DNA from: Cloacibacterium sp047601505
GTDB lineage: Bacteria; Bacteroidota; Bacteroidia; Flavobacteriales; Weeksellaceae
Reading direction: 5' to 3'
DNA length: 64,000 nt
Assembly: GCF_047601505.1 (NCBI RefSeq)
Contig: NZ_JASGJD010000001.1
Location: forward strand, 2,170,001-2,234,000
Made by a program: the position numbers and the translations under genes. Each line of letters begins with the position of its first letter. Positions within the stretch are counted from its first letter, which is position 1. The notes beneath the pieces were generated by a model that was not told the origin of the DNA, did not search any database, and worked only from the letters and a program-made list of their open reading frames with translations. Shown here in pieces: positions 52,133 through 60,847 of this stretch.

Positions 52133-52234
52133 CAAAGGAAACTTATTCAACGAGACGCCATTTTCTTTTTTGGCACGTTATTTGCAATATCAATAACGAT
52201 TCTCATGTTTAATTTGAGTTTTCATGGTTATTAG
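52130..52234 (+). CDS. Candidate small membrane peptide (too short for standard gene calling)
   Basis: The frame ends TAG at 52232-52234. It reads AIFFFGTLFAISITILMFNL as an ideal membrane helix, preceded by the basic KLIQRD and followed by SFHGY. No ATG is available before the helix. A TTG at 52130 would give 34 residues but overlaps the -7 box. ATT at 52145 would give 30 codons including the stop, and the only in-frame ATG gives just MFNLSFHGY. A strong terminator follows 7 nt after the stop. Alternatively the unit is a non-coding RNA. I do not recognise a family. Confidence 0.35.
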   Translation: MQRKLIQRDAIFFFGTLFAISITILMFNLSFHGY

Positions 52235-52240
52235 TTTTTA

Positions 52241-52267
52241 CCTCCAATGCAAATTGGAGGTTTTTTT
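52241..52267 (+). terminator. Intrinsic terminator of the short transcript before the DtxR gene
   Basis: CCTCCAAT/ATTGGAGG with a GCAA tetraloop is followed by seven T. The only plus-strand transcript it can end starts at the divergent promoter near 52125-52132. Confidence 0.85.
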
Positions 52268-52312
52268 ATTTCAATAAATAATGTTAGATTTGCCTTCATA
52301 ATCTTCTAACTT

Positions 52313-52966
52313 ATGAATTCTCTTACAGAAGAAAATTATCTTAAAGCAATTTTTCACTTAATAGATGATGAACAAAATGTCACTATAAATGAATTGAGTA
52401 AATTTCTTGGCATAAAAATGCCATCTGTGAATAGCATGATTAAAAAGTTTTCTCAAAAAAACTGGGTTATTTACGAGTCTTATAAACCAATTAAAATTAC
52501 AGATAAAGGAAGAATTGAGGCTGCAAGAGTAGTAAGAAAACATAGGCTTACAGAGATGTTTTTGGTTGACAAGATGGGCTTTGGCTGGGAAAATGTACAC
52601 GAAATTGCAGAGCAACTAGAGCATATACAATCTGAGATTTTTTTTGATAAAATGGATGAGATTCTCAATTATCCTAAAATTGACCCTCATGGTGAACCAA
52701 TTCCTGATAAAGATGGAAATATCATTAATCAAGATTTTAGTAAATTAAGTGAATGTATCATTGGTGACAAAGTTACCTTACGCTCCGTTACCATTTCTAC
52801 AGACGATTTTTTAAATTATCTCAACCAACGCGAGTTATCTTTAGGAATTGAAATAGAAATATTATCTATTGAGAAATTTGATTCTTCTTTCACTATTTTA
52901 TTCAATAACAAAAAAGAATCTTTGAGCAAAATGGTTTGTGAGAAATTATTGGTTACTAAAAAATAA
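52313..52966 (+). CDS. DtxR/MntR-family metal-dependent transcriptional regulator
   Basis: The product has 217 residues. The N-terminal winged helix (LTEENYLKAIFHLIDDEQNV...INELSKFLGIKMPSVNSMIKKF) and dimerisation domain (RKHRLTEMFLVDKMGFGWENVHEIAEQLEHIQSE, DPHGEPIPDKDGNI) are typical of iron- or manganese-responsive repressors, with metal-binding His and Glu in the second domain. The C-terminal FeoA-like part (LSECIIGDKVTLRSV) is present. A -7 box TAGATTTG lies at 52285-52292. No transporter gene is adjacent, so its regulon is elsewhere. Confidence 0.92.
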   Translation: MNSLTEENYLKAIFHLIDDEQNVTINELSKFLGIKMPSVNSMIKKFSQKNWVIYESYKPIKITDKGRIEAARVVRKHRLTEMFLVDKMGFGWENVHEIAEQLEHIQSEIFFDKMDEILNYPKIDPHGEPIPDKDGNIINQDFSKLSECIIGDKVTLRSVTISTDDFLNYLNQRELSLGIEIEILSIEKFDSSFTILFNNKKESLSKMVCEKLLVTKK

Positions 52967-52990
52967 AAGCCCCGAAATCTCAGGGCTTTT
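52965..52990. terminator. Bidirectional intrinsic terminator
   Basis: AAAAGCCC/GGGCTTTT (52965-52972 and 52983-52990), loop of 10 nt. It overlaps the DtxR stop and is shared with the convergent TPR gene. Confidence 0.78.
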
Positions 52991-53011
52991 ATACAATTTT
53001 ATTTTTTAAAA

Positions 53012-54403
53012 TTATTTTCCAGCAGCATTAAGAGCAGCTTCTACCGCTTTCAATTCTTGGAATTTTGCATCGTTGTGAGAAGTTAAATAAAGCCCTTTTA
53101 ACAAGCTTACCACTTCAATGTTTTTAGGTTCAAGAGCATACCATTTTTCGGCAAAAGGAAGAGCTTTAGCAAATCTTTCTCTTCTTTCGCTCAATAATCT
53201 ATTGTACAATTCTGTTTTTTTAGCTTTTCTAGCAGTTTCAATAGCATCAATAGCTTTATCATCAGCGCTAATATAAACATTAAAAATTATCCCTTGTAAA
53301 GCTTCTTTATAAGCTGGGTCTATCTCTAAAGATTTTTTGAAATAACCTTCTGCTTCTGCTAATTTTGAAGGATCTTTACTTGAAAGAACTCCTAAATTAT
53401 ACCAACTTACTTTATCGTTAGGATCTTTTGCTACTTGTTCTTTTAAGTTATTTAAGAATTGGTCCATTTTACCAGATTTATAGTAAGTTGTTCCTTTTAA
53501 TTCTGAAAGTTTAGAACTTTTTGGGAATTTAGCCAAACCTTTATCAATTAAAGAAAGCGCTTCGTCGTATTTTTTTGCATCTACATAAAGAGAAGCAGCA
53601 GTTTCATACAATTCTTGTTCTACACTTGGGGTGTTTTCCATTTTGAAATCTGTATAATCTGCAGTAGCACCCATTTTTTTGTAAAGCTCAAAAGAGTTTT
53701 TGTCTAAGTTTTCTACTTGTCCAGTTTTTTTATTTTTAGCTTTATACTCAGTTTTTACACCTGTGTAGCCTTCGTTAATTAGTTCTGAGAATAATTTTGA
53801 AGATTCATCAGATACATTTCCTTGAGCATACGCTAACGCTGAGTAATATTTGTATAATTTATCATCACTACCTGCAGCTTTCAACAGGTTATAAATTTCT
53901 AAGAAGCCTTTTCCAGCTTGTGCATAGCTTTTAGCATTGTAAGCTTTCATGGTTTCATCATTAATTTTGTTAATGATAGAATTTACTTCATTGCCAATTT
54001 TTGGAGTGGTAGTAGGCACATAAGTTTCTTCTTTAAGACCAGTTACACCAGAAGCATCAGCAGCAGCTTTTCCTACAAAATAAACTTTTTGTTTTTCAGC
54101 ATTTTTACCTGTGTAGATTTTTTCTTTTCCTAGTTCGCTTATTTTTGCTAAAACTTCAGCTCCTTCAGATGTTTTACCTGCTTTAACAAGAGCAATTCCT
54201 TTTGTGTAATAATACTGTTCTAAAAGTGCAGGTTCTAACAAATAAGTCTTACCTCCTAAACTAGCTTCTGCAGCAGAAATTTGAGCATTAGCAGTAGTTA
54301 AATCTCCTGATTCAATAGCCTTAAAAGCAGAGGCAACCTCTTTCTTCTGTGCAAATGAAAAACTGAAAGCAAGTACTGCTACACTTAAAATTATTTTTTT
54401 CAT
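53012..54403 (-). CDS. Exported tetratricopeptide-repeat protein
   Basis: The product has 463 residues. A signal peptide (1-18, ending FSFAQ) is followed by a helical protein with TPR-like units, clearest at about 300-400 (DKVSWYNLGVLSSKDPSKLAEAEGYFKKSLEIDPAY). The N-terminal half is also helical with Ala-rich pairs. It is periplasmic, probably a scaffold for protein-protein contacts. It lies 62 nt downstream of gyrA on the same strand, but a terminator lies between, so it is probably transcribed on its own. Confidence 0.85.
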   Translation of the reverse strand: MKKIILSVAVLAFSFSFAQKKEVASAFKAIESGDLTTANAQISAAEASLGGKTYLLEPALLEQYYYTKGIALVKAGKTSEGAEVLAKISELGKEKIYTGKNAEKQKVYFVGKAAADASGVTGLKEETYVPTTTPKIGNEVNSIINKINDETMKAYNAKSYAQAGKGFLEIYNLLKAAGSDDKLYKYYSALAYAQGNVSDESSKLFSELINEGYTGVKTEYKAKNKKTGQVENLDKNSFELYKKMGATADYTDFKMENTPSVEQELYETAASLYVDAKKYDEALSLIDKGLAKFPKSSKLSELKGTTYYKSGKMDQFLNNLKEQVAKDPNDKVSWYNLGVLSSKDPSKLAEAEGYFKKSLEIDPAYKEALQGIIFNVYISADDKAIDAIETARKAKKTELYNRLLSERRERFAKALPFAEKWYALEPKNIEVVSLLKGLYLTSHNDAKFQELKAVEAALNAAGK

Positions 54404-54424
54404 AACGCTAAAATTGATTTAAAA

Positions 54425-54453
54425 AAAAGGACAAGCCACGACTTGTCCTTTTG
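54425..54453 (-). terminator. Intrinsic terminator of gyrA
   Basis: AAAAGGACAAG/CTTGTCCTTTT (54425-54435 and 54442-54452) with a 6-nt loop is followed on the minus strand by a T-run. Confidence 0.85.
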
Positions 54454-54465
54454 TTAATATAATTA

Positions 54466-57048
54466 TTATTCTTCTTTGTCGTTTTCTAAAGAGTTTTCTT
54501 TAGAATCTGTTTCTTCTGGATTTACAGATGGTGTTGCTTGAGATTCGCTCTCTGCGCCTTCTGTTTCCAAAGTTTCTTCAGATTCTTCTTCTACATCTTT
54601 ATCCATTGTTACCTTGGCAACAGCTGCAATTTCATCATTGTTTTTAAGATTAATTAATCTAACACCTTGAGTATTTCTGCCCATAATTCTTAGTTCATCT
54701 AATCCCATTCTGATGGCAACTCCAGATTTATTAATAATCATTAATCCATCTTCGTCTGTTACAGATTGTATTGCAATAAGGTCTCCTGTTTTATAGGTAA
54801 TGTTAAGTGTAATAACTCCTTTTCCGCCTCTATTGGTAATTCTGTAATCTTCTACAGCGGTTCTTTTTCCGTAACCTCTTTCAGAAACTACCAATACAGA
54901 ATCTTTTTCCAAGTCATTCACAACAATCATACCAATTACTTCATCTCCTTCAGAAAGGTCTATACCACGAACTCCAATTGAAGTTCTACCTACAGATCTC
55001 ACTTTTTCTTCTGGGAAACGGATACATTTACCACCTCTTGTTGCAATCATAATTTCTGAAGAACCTGTAGTAAGTTTTGCTTCTAACAATTGGTCGTCTT
55101 CTCTAATTTCGATAGCATTAATACCATTAACTCTTGGTCTAGAATACTGTTCTAAAGAAGTTTTCTTAATGATACCATTTTTAGTAACCATCACAAGATA
55201 CATAGAATTAACGTAATCTGCATCTTTCAGGTCGTTGGTTCTAATGTAAGCTCTAATTTTATCGTCTGGTTCTATGTTAATTAAATTCTGAATTGCTCTA
55301 CCTTTTGCGGTTTTAGAACCTTCAGGAATTTCGAAAACTCTCAACCAGAAACATTTACCTTTTTCTGTAAAGAACATCATGTATTGGTGGTTGGTAGCCG
55401 AAACGATGTATTCTAAGAAATCTGCATCTCTTGTTGTAGCCGCTTTGTTACCAACTCCTCCTCTACTTTGAACTTTATATTCAGATAGAAGCGTTCTCTT
55501 GATATAACCAGCATGAGAAATTGTAAGAACTACTTTTTCGTCTGGAATTAAATCTTCAATAGACATTTCTCCACCAGAGTAATCTATTTCCGAACGTCTT
55601 TCGTCTCCGTATTTTTCTTTAATTTCAAGAAGTTCGTCTTTAATGATTTGAAATCTTCTTGGTTCGTTTGCCAAAATATCTTCCAAATCTTTGATGAGAG
55701 CCATAATTTCTTCGTATTCTGCACGAATTTTATCAAGCTCCATACCTGTAAGACGAGCTAGTCTTAAATCTAGAATAGCTTGTGCCTGAATTTCAGAAAG
55801 TTCAAATTCTGCAATTAATCCTTCTTTTGCTTCTTGAGGATTTGCAGAGTGACGAATGATGGCAATAGCTTTATCTAAAGATTCTTGAGAGCCAATTACC
55901 TTCATAAAACCTTCAAGGATGTGGGCTCTTTCTTTAGCTTTTCTTAGTTCGTACTGCGTTCTTCTTACAATTACTTCGTGTCTGTGGTCAACAAAATGAT
56001 GAATAATATCCTTCAAATTTAATTGCTCTGGTCTTCCTTTTACCAATGCAATATTGTTAACAGAGAAAGAAGTTTGTAGAGAAGTATATTTATATAATAA
56101 GTTAAGAACTACATTCGGGATGGCATCATTTTTCAGTTCATAAACTACTCTAAGTCCATTTCTGTCCGATTCATCACGAATTTCATAAATTCCAGGAATT
56201 TTATCATCTTTCACCAATTCAGCAGTTCTGGCAATCATCTCTGCTTTGTTTACTTGGTAAGGAATTTCGGTTACAATAATAGCGTTTCTATTGTGTACTT
56301 CTTCGAAGTTTACTTTAGCTCTAAGTATAATTCTGCCTCTACCTGTGTGGAAAGCGTCTCTTACACCGTCATAGCCATAGATAATACCACCGGTTGGAAA
56401 ATCTGGAGCAATAATATGCTTCATTAATTCATCAATAGTAATTTCTCTATTATCTATATAGGCACAGATTGCATCTATAGATTCTGTTAAATTGTGAGGT
56501 GCCATATTGGTAGCCATCCCTACAGCGATACCCGAAGTACCATTTACCAATAAATTTGGAATTTTAGTAGGAAGAACTTTAGGCTCGGTAAGAGAGTCGT
56601 CGAAGTTGTTTTGAAAATCTACCGTTTCTTTGTCTAAATCTGAAAGAATTTCGTCTGAGATTTTTTTCAATCTAGCTTCGGTATAACGCATTGCTGCAGG
56701 TGGGTCTCCATCCATAGAACCGAAGTTACCTTGTCCGTCAACTTGTGGATAACGTAAACTCCAAGGCTGCGCCATTCTTACCATTGCATCATAAACAGAA
56801 GAATCTCCATGTGGGTGGTATTTACCCAAAACATCCCCTACAATTCTCGCAGATTTTAAATATTTTCTGTTTGAAAAAACACCTAAACCATACATACCAT
56901 AAAATACCCTTCTATGTACAGGTTTTAAGCCGTCTCTTACATCTGGTAACGCTCTGGAAACAATTACCGACATAGAATAATCTATGTAAGACGTTTTCAT
57001 TTCATCAACAATGTTGATAGGAATCAGTCTTTCTCCTTCTTTATGCAT
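54466..57048 (-). CDS. gyrA: DNA gyrase subunit A
   Basis: The product has 860 residues. It is the breakage-reunion subunit that introduces negative supercoils with GyrB. The catalytic Tyr122 is in AAMRYTEARL. The quinolone-resistance region HPHGDSSVYDAMVRMAQ keeps Ser83 and Asp87, the sensitive-type residues. The C-terminal domain shows beta-pinwheel blades and a GyrA-box-like QSRGGVG where the classic motif is QRRGGKG. A highly acidic tail of about 45 residues (EEESEETLETEGAESES onward) ends the protein. gyrB is not in the window. Confidence 0.97.
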   Translation of the reverse strand: MHKEGERLIPINIVDEMKTSYIDYSMSVIVSRALPDVRDGLKPVHRRVFYGMYGLGVFSNRKYLKSARIVGDVLGKYHPHGDSSVYDAMVRMAQPWSLRYPQVDGQGNFGSMDGDPPAAMRYTEARLKKISDEILSDLDKETVDFQNNFDDSLTEPKVLPTKIPNLLVNGTSGIAVGMATNMAPHNLTESIDAICAYIDNREITIDELMKHIIAPDFPTGGIIYGYDGVRDAFHTGRGRIILRAKVNFEEVHNRNAIIVTEIPYQVNKAEMIARTAELVKDDKIPGIYEIRDESDRNGLRVVYELKNDAIPNVVLNLLYKYTSLQTSFSVNNIALVKGRPEQLNLKDIIHHFVDHRHEVIVRRTQYELRKAKERAHILEGFMKVIGSQESLDKAIAIIRHSANPQEAKEGLIAEFELSEIQAQAILDLRLARLTGMELDKIRAEYEEIMALIKDLEDILANEPRRFQIIKDELLEIKEKYGDERRSEIDYSGGEMSIEDLIPDEKVVLTISHAGYIKRTLLSEYKVQSRGGVGNKAATTRDADFLEYIVSATNHQYMMFFTEKGKCFWLRVFEIPEGSKTAKGRAIQNLINIEPDDKIRAYIRTNDLKDADYVNSMYLVMVTKNGIIKKTSLEQYSRPRVNGINAIEIREDDQLLEAKLTTGSSEIMIATRGGKCIRFPEEKVRSVGRTSIGVRGIDLSEGDEVIGMIVVNDLEKDSVLVVSERGYGKRTAVEDYRITNRGGKGVITLNITYKTGDLIAIQSVTDEDGLMIINKSGVAIRMGLDELRIMGRNTQGVRLINLKNNDEIAAVAKVTMDKDVEEESEETLETEGAESESQATPSVNPEETDSKENSLENDKEE

Positions 57049-57276
57049 ATTTTATTTTTTAATTAAATGAAAATCAATCTATTAATTATTTTGATTGATT
57101 TCTTAATTTTTATTTCTTAAAGAACGCACGAATATACGAAAATTACACGAAAATGCCTAAAATTTTTACAGATTTATTATCCACAAACATGATATATTTC
57201 AATTGTAGAACAATAAATTAAATTCAAGTTAATTTTTAATGAAAAGTAGAATTAAGCTAAAGGATTTCTTTCGATT

Positions 57277-57648
57277 TTATTTTTTGAAAACAAAGTAAAC
57301 CGCTAAAATTAAACAGAAAAATGCAGCCAAATGATTCCATTTTAAAGATTCTGTTTTGAAAAAAATAATTGTAAAAACCGTAAAAACCAATAATGTAATC
57401 ACTTCCTAAATTACTTTTAATTGAAACAAAGAAAAAGGTCCGCCATTTTCTTTAAATCCCATTCTATTAGCAGGAACTTGGAAAATATATTCGAACAAGG
57501 CAAATCCCCAACTTATTAAAATTACAGACCAAAGCGCCGTTTTCTTCAACCAGCCCCACTCTTGGAATTTAAGATGACCATACCAAGCAATCGTCATAAA
57601 AACATTAGAAATTACCAATAACATGATGGTGAAAAAGCCTTTTGTCAT
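57277..57648 (-). pseudogene. DUF486 membrane protein gene interrupted by an in-frame amber codon
   Basis: The frame from ATG at 57648 gives 80 residues of a DMT-like DUF486 protein (FFTIMLLVISNVFMTIAWYG, FALFEYIFQVPANRMG, GGPFSLFQLKVI) and stops at TAG (57406-57408). Beyond it the same frame continues for 42 codons with EVITLLVFTVFTIIFF and KWNHLAAFFCLILAVYFV to TAA at 57277-57279. The family has Q-L-K-x-I-Q-E-V-I-T at this point, so a single CAG to TAG change explains the break. The intact protein would have four helices and 123 residues. It is either a recent pseudogene or a readthrough gene. Confidence 0.85.
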
Positions 57649-57692
57649 TTTTTAAGTATTTTTGCGAAATAATTTTCAAAATTAAGAAAAAA

Positions 57693-58007
57693 ATGAGCGT
57701 TTTAAGTATAACCTTTCACACTGTAGAAAGTGAATTAAGTAATTGGGAGCAATATGTTGATACAGAATTAATAAAGTTGGTTGAAAATCTTTATGATGTA
57801 GAAAAATACATTCTTTCTGAAGTAGAAACCGAAATGCTTACAGAAGGCAAAAATACCAATCTGCTTTTGGTTTTCGAGAACGATGCCAAAAGGCAAGAAT
57901 TTACAGAAACCGAACTTTTAAATATTTCCGAAAAAATCGGAAAACAATTCGGAGAAACAGTAATGATTTTTATAACGCAACTGAATACAAAAAAATCCAG
58001 ATTCTAA
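57693..58007 (+). CDS. DUF4286 family protein
   Basis: The product has 104 residues from ATG at 57693. An upstream in-frame start at 57642 overlaps the DUF486 gene and lies before the -7 box TATTTTTG (57657-57664), so it is rejected. The sequence SVLSITFHTVESELSNWEQYV followed by an alternating strand-helix pattern (NTNLLLVFENDAKRQEF, GETVMIFITQLNTKKSRF) matches the ferredoxin-like DUF4286 fold of Bacteroidota. Its function is unknown. The stop codon lies inside the terminator stem. Confidence 0.85.
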   Translation: MSVLSITFHTVESELSNWEQYVDTELIKLVENLYDVEKYILSEVETEMLTEGKNTNLLLVFENDAKRQEFTETELLNISEKIGKQFGETVMIFITQLNTKKSRF

Positions 58008-58022
58008 AATCTGGATTTTTTT
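57991..58022. terminator. Bidirectional intrinsic terminator
   Basis: AAAAATCCAGATT/AATCTGGATTTTT (57991-58003 and 58008-58020) with a CTAA loop. It is shared by DUF4286 and the convergent Bax1-I gene. Confidence 0.88.
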
Positions 58023-58036
58023 ATGAGAGAGAATTT

Positions 58037-58726
58037 TTATTTTCGACTGGATAAAATCCTTAAAATATACCAAAATAAAAGCATAATAGATGCAAATAAC
58101 TGCAATGAAGCCCCAACATATTGATTAGGCGTGTAAACATCATTTAATTTTTGAGTTTGATAAACAATACTCGCAGAAGCTAAGCCTACCATTGCAAAAG
58201 AGAACCATAAACCTAAATTAAAGCCAAAAATAGCTCCTACAACAATTACTCCCAGAGCAAGAAAACCTCCAATAACGATTATATTTTTTAAAAAAGAAAA
58301 ATCTTTATTACCAAAAAAAGCAAGAGCTGATAAACTCAAAAACAAAACACCAGTCATTAGCCCAGCTTGTTTAATTGTTTCAATTCCGTTTGCATATATT
58401 GCGGCTATATAAATTAAAGGCAAGAAAATAACAGCTTCTAGTACAATGTAAAATAAAAGCCCTAAATATTGAACGTTTTTACTCTGAGAAAGAGTCCATT
58501 TATTAGCTAAAATTGACCCCAGCCAAAATAAACCTAAGATAAATAACCACGAAAGTCTGTTAGAAACCATCATAATTATATAATCTTCGGGAATATTAAA
58601 TAATAATAAATACTCAAGTCCGGCAAATGCTAAAATAGCTAAGCCAACATGCAGATAAGTTTTTTTGTAAAATTCTGCTCTTTCAATCTCAGAAGATTGA
58701 GAAACTAATGTGTTTTCGAATTCCAT
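58037..58726 (-). CDS. Bax inhibitor-1 / YccA family membrane protein
   Basis: The product has 229 residues. Seven hydrophobic helices run from about residue 27, with the family features FYKKTYLHVGLAILAFAGLEYLL, FLSLSALAFFGNKDFSFL, FNLGLWFSFAMVGLASASIVYQTQKLND and a charged ends-in-Arg/Lys C-terminus. Bacterial Bax1-I proteins are pH-sensitive calcium-leak channels or FtsH modulators; which applies here is unknown. It lies in the inner membrane and is monocistronic. Confidence 0.9.
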   Translation of the reverse strand: MEFENTLVSQSSEIERAEFYKKTYLHVGLAILAFAGLEYLLLFNIPEDYIIMMVSNRLSWLFILGLFWLGSILANKWTLSQSKNVQYLGLLFYIVLEAVIFLPLIYIAAIYANGIETIKQAGLMTGVLFLSLSALAFFGNKDFSFLKNIIVIGGFLALGVIVVGAIFGFNLGLWFSFAMVGLASASIVYQTQKLNDVYTPNQYVGASLQLFASIMLLFWYILRILSSRK

Positions 58727-58789
58727 AGTTAAATGTTTTTTAATTATTTTAAAGGTTAAAGTTATATCTTTTTTTTAAATCACAAAACT

Positions 58790-59638
58790 CTAAAAAAGTT
58801 CTACAGACCAAGCAATCTGTTTTTTGGAATTATTTTCCAGAATTTGGATGCCTTCTTTTTCTTCTATTTTACCCGAAGCATTTGCGTTATCTGCAATGCC
58901 TAACCAAGGTTCTATGCAAATAAATGGAGCATCTTTTTTTGTCCAGATTCCCAAATATGGAAAATCTGAAAAGCTTACTTTCATTACAGATTCATTGTTT
59001 TTTGCTAAGGTTAAAGACTTTGTTGCAAAATTTTTGAAAACTAACGCATCTTCTTCGTAAAGTTCATATTGTAATGGCAAAACATTTCCGTTTAGTTTTA
59101 AAATTTCAGTTTTTCCAGAAAATAAATCTTGTTCTAACTTGTACGTTTCTAAATCTTTTTCATCATCAAAAATCAAAGAAAAATCTTCAAAATTCCCATC
59201 AATATTAAATGCAGGATGTGCGCCGATAGAATAATACATCTTTTCGGAAGAACGATTTATAATTTCGTATTTTACCATTAATTTATTGCCTTCTAAAATG
59301 TAAGAAAGTTGCAATTCGAAGTGAAAAGGATATACTTTAAGCGTTTCTTCATTGCTTTTTAACGAAAAAACTACAGCGTTTTCACTATTTTCAATAACTT
59401 CAAATTCAAAATCTCTCGCAAAACCGTGTCTTGAAAGTTTGTAAACCTTTCCTTCGTGAAAATATTCGCCATTTTTTAAAGCGCCCACAATCGGGAAAAG
59501 TATAGGTGATGTTTTGTTCCAGAATTCGGAATTAATTTCCCAAATATAATTTTTACCATCTTTTTGAAGCGAACTTAATTCTGCTCCTTTTGATTTAATA
59601 ACTGCTTTTATGGCTTGGTTTTGAATTGTAATTTCCAT
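58790..59638 (-). CDS. Aldose 1-epimerase family protein (LacX-like)
   Basis: The product has 282 residues, a galactose-mutarotase-like beta-sandwich. Motifs are SKGAELSSLQKDGKNYIWE, SPILFPIVGALKNGEYFHEGK, the catalytic His in SRHGFARDFEF and GAHPAFNI, and FSDFPYLGIWTKKDAPFICIEPW with the catalytic Glu. It would interconvert sugar anomers or hexose-6-phosphate anomers. The LacX-like subgroup is not firmly assigned a substrate. It lies 38 nt downstream of the acyl-CoA reductase gene on the same strand, possibly in one transcript. Confidence 0.88.
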   Translation of the reverse strand: MEITIQNQAIKAVIKSKGAELSSLQKDGKNYIWEINSEFWNKTSPILFPIVGALKNGEYFHEGKVYKLSRHGFARDFEFEVIENSENAVVFSLKSNEETLKVYPFHFELQLSYILEGNKLMVKYEIINRSSEKMYYSIGAHPAFNIDGNFEDFSLIFDDEKDLETYKLEQDLFSGKTEILKLNGNVLPLQYELYEEDALVFKNFATKSLTLAKNNESVMKVSFSDFPYLGIWTKKDAPFICIEPWLGIADNANASGKIEEKEGIQILENNSKKQIAWSVELF

Positions 59639-59676
59639 TAATTATTATTTTTTTAAACTTCTGACTTTTAACTTTT

Positions 59677-60714
59677 CTAAATTACTTCTAAAAATCTCAT
59701 CGTATCCACATTATCTGCATACGTGTTGAGATTAGGATTTTGAGCTTCTCCGAAATAAATAGAATCCGAAATTTCTAACTCTGGCTTCGCTACAACACAT
59801 TGAATATCTGTTTCGTTTTCATTTAAAAACAATTTTACATCTTCAATATTTTCGTATCTGCTAAAATTCAAAACCGAAAGTGGGGAAAATAGTACATCGT
59901 CTTCTTTTAACATTACAAAATTATTGTCCCAGAATTTTTCTTGATTCAAAAGGTAAATTGCTCTGTTGTAATCGTAATTGTTAGCATATTTGTGATGATT
60001 AACCACATCTTTAAATTCAATGAAATTTTCAAAAAGTTTACTCAATTCAAAATCTTTCGGAATAAAAAGTCGGGTAACATTTCTACAACCCAATCCAAAA
60101 TATCTAAAAATATCTTCTGCTAACAGCTTTATTTCATCATCGGTTTCGTTGCCTTTTAGCACCGCAACAGAAGTTCTATTTTTTCTGATAATGGATAACG
60201 TGTCCTTAAAGTAATACTCTAAGTAACGAGCTGTATTATTGCTTCCAGTAGCAATTACTGCTTCGTAATCTGATAATTTCTCTACAAATTGATATTCTAA
60301 ATTCCACTCAGAAAATTCTCCCCATTTGTTTAACAAAAAAGGTAAAATTAATCTGTCTTTAGAAGATAATTTTATAATTGGAATATGATTGCTCAAAATA
60401 ACGCACATTACATCATGAAAGCCAACCAAAGGAATATTTCCTGCTAAAATAAGACCTACTTTTTTTGAAAAATGAGAAACCTGATATTCGGAAAGCCAAT
60501 TTTTAATATTTTCTATTTTTAGAATATCTGCCCAATTTTTGAAACAAAATCTTTGATTTTCTATTGTAAACCAAGGGTTTTCTACCTCACTCTTTTTCAT
60601 AAGAGCAAATAATTCTGCTTCTTCTAATGAATATTCTTCTTCTGAATTTTGTAAAAACTGTTGAAGAAATTCGCCCAACTTACTAAGTCCTTGTATTTTA
60701 AAATCTTGCTTCAT
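59677..60714 (-). CDS. Acyl-CoA reductase, LuxC-like
   Basis: The product has 345 residues. It resembles the LuxC/acyl-CoA reductase family (an aldehyde-dehydrogenase-like fold): VGLILAGNIPLVGFHDVM, ATGSNNTARYLEYYFKD, and the catalytic-Cys region RYFGLGCRNVTRLF with Cys210. NADPH would reduce an acyl-CoA or acyl intermediate to an aldehyde. It is divergent from a dicluster ferredoxin gene 133 nt away, a neighbour pair conserved in Flavobacteriia. No luciferase lux genes are present, so the role is not bioluminescence. Confidence 0.87.
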   Translation of the reverse strand: MKQDFKIQGLSKLGEFLQQFLQNSEEEYSLEEAELFALMKKSEVENPWFTIENQRFCFKNWADILKIENIKNWLSEYQVSHFSKKVGLILAGNIPLVGFHDVMCVILSNHIPIIKLSSKDRLILPFLLNKWGEFSEWNLEYQFVEKLSDYEAVIATGSNNTARYLEYYFKDTLSIIRKNRTSVAVLKGNETDDEIKLLAEDIFRYFGLGCRNVTRLFIPKDFELSKLFENFIEFKDVVNHHKYANNYDYNRAIYLLNQEKFWDNNFVMLKEDDVLFSPLSVLNFSRYENIEDVKLFLNENETDIQCVVAKPELEISDSIYFGEAQNPNLNTYADNVDTMRFLEVI

Positions 60715-60814
60715 TTCTGAATTTTTATTGTTTTATCTTTTATTTTTTATTAAAAATACCTAAAAAAAGATAAGTTTTACCACCGAAATCTTTTCTCAGT
60801 AAAATGAAAATTAC

Positions 60815-60822
60815 TAATTTTG
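60815..60822 (+). promoter_or_regulatory. -7 box of the ferredoxin promoter
   Basis: TAATTTTG is an exact TAnnTTTG match, 26 nt before the ferredoxin ATG. No TTG is seen at the -33 position. Confidence 0.4.
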
Positions 60823-60847
60823 TGCAAATTTAAAAAAAAACGTAGCA

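Noticed and set aside
57177..57185. A perfect DnaA box TTATCCACA upstream of gyrA, hinting at a replication origin
   Set aside because: Only one box is seen, there is no dnaA or dnaN gene and no box cluster. One match to a 9-mer in a window this size is expected by chance.
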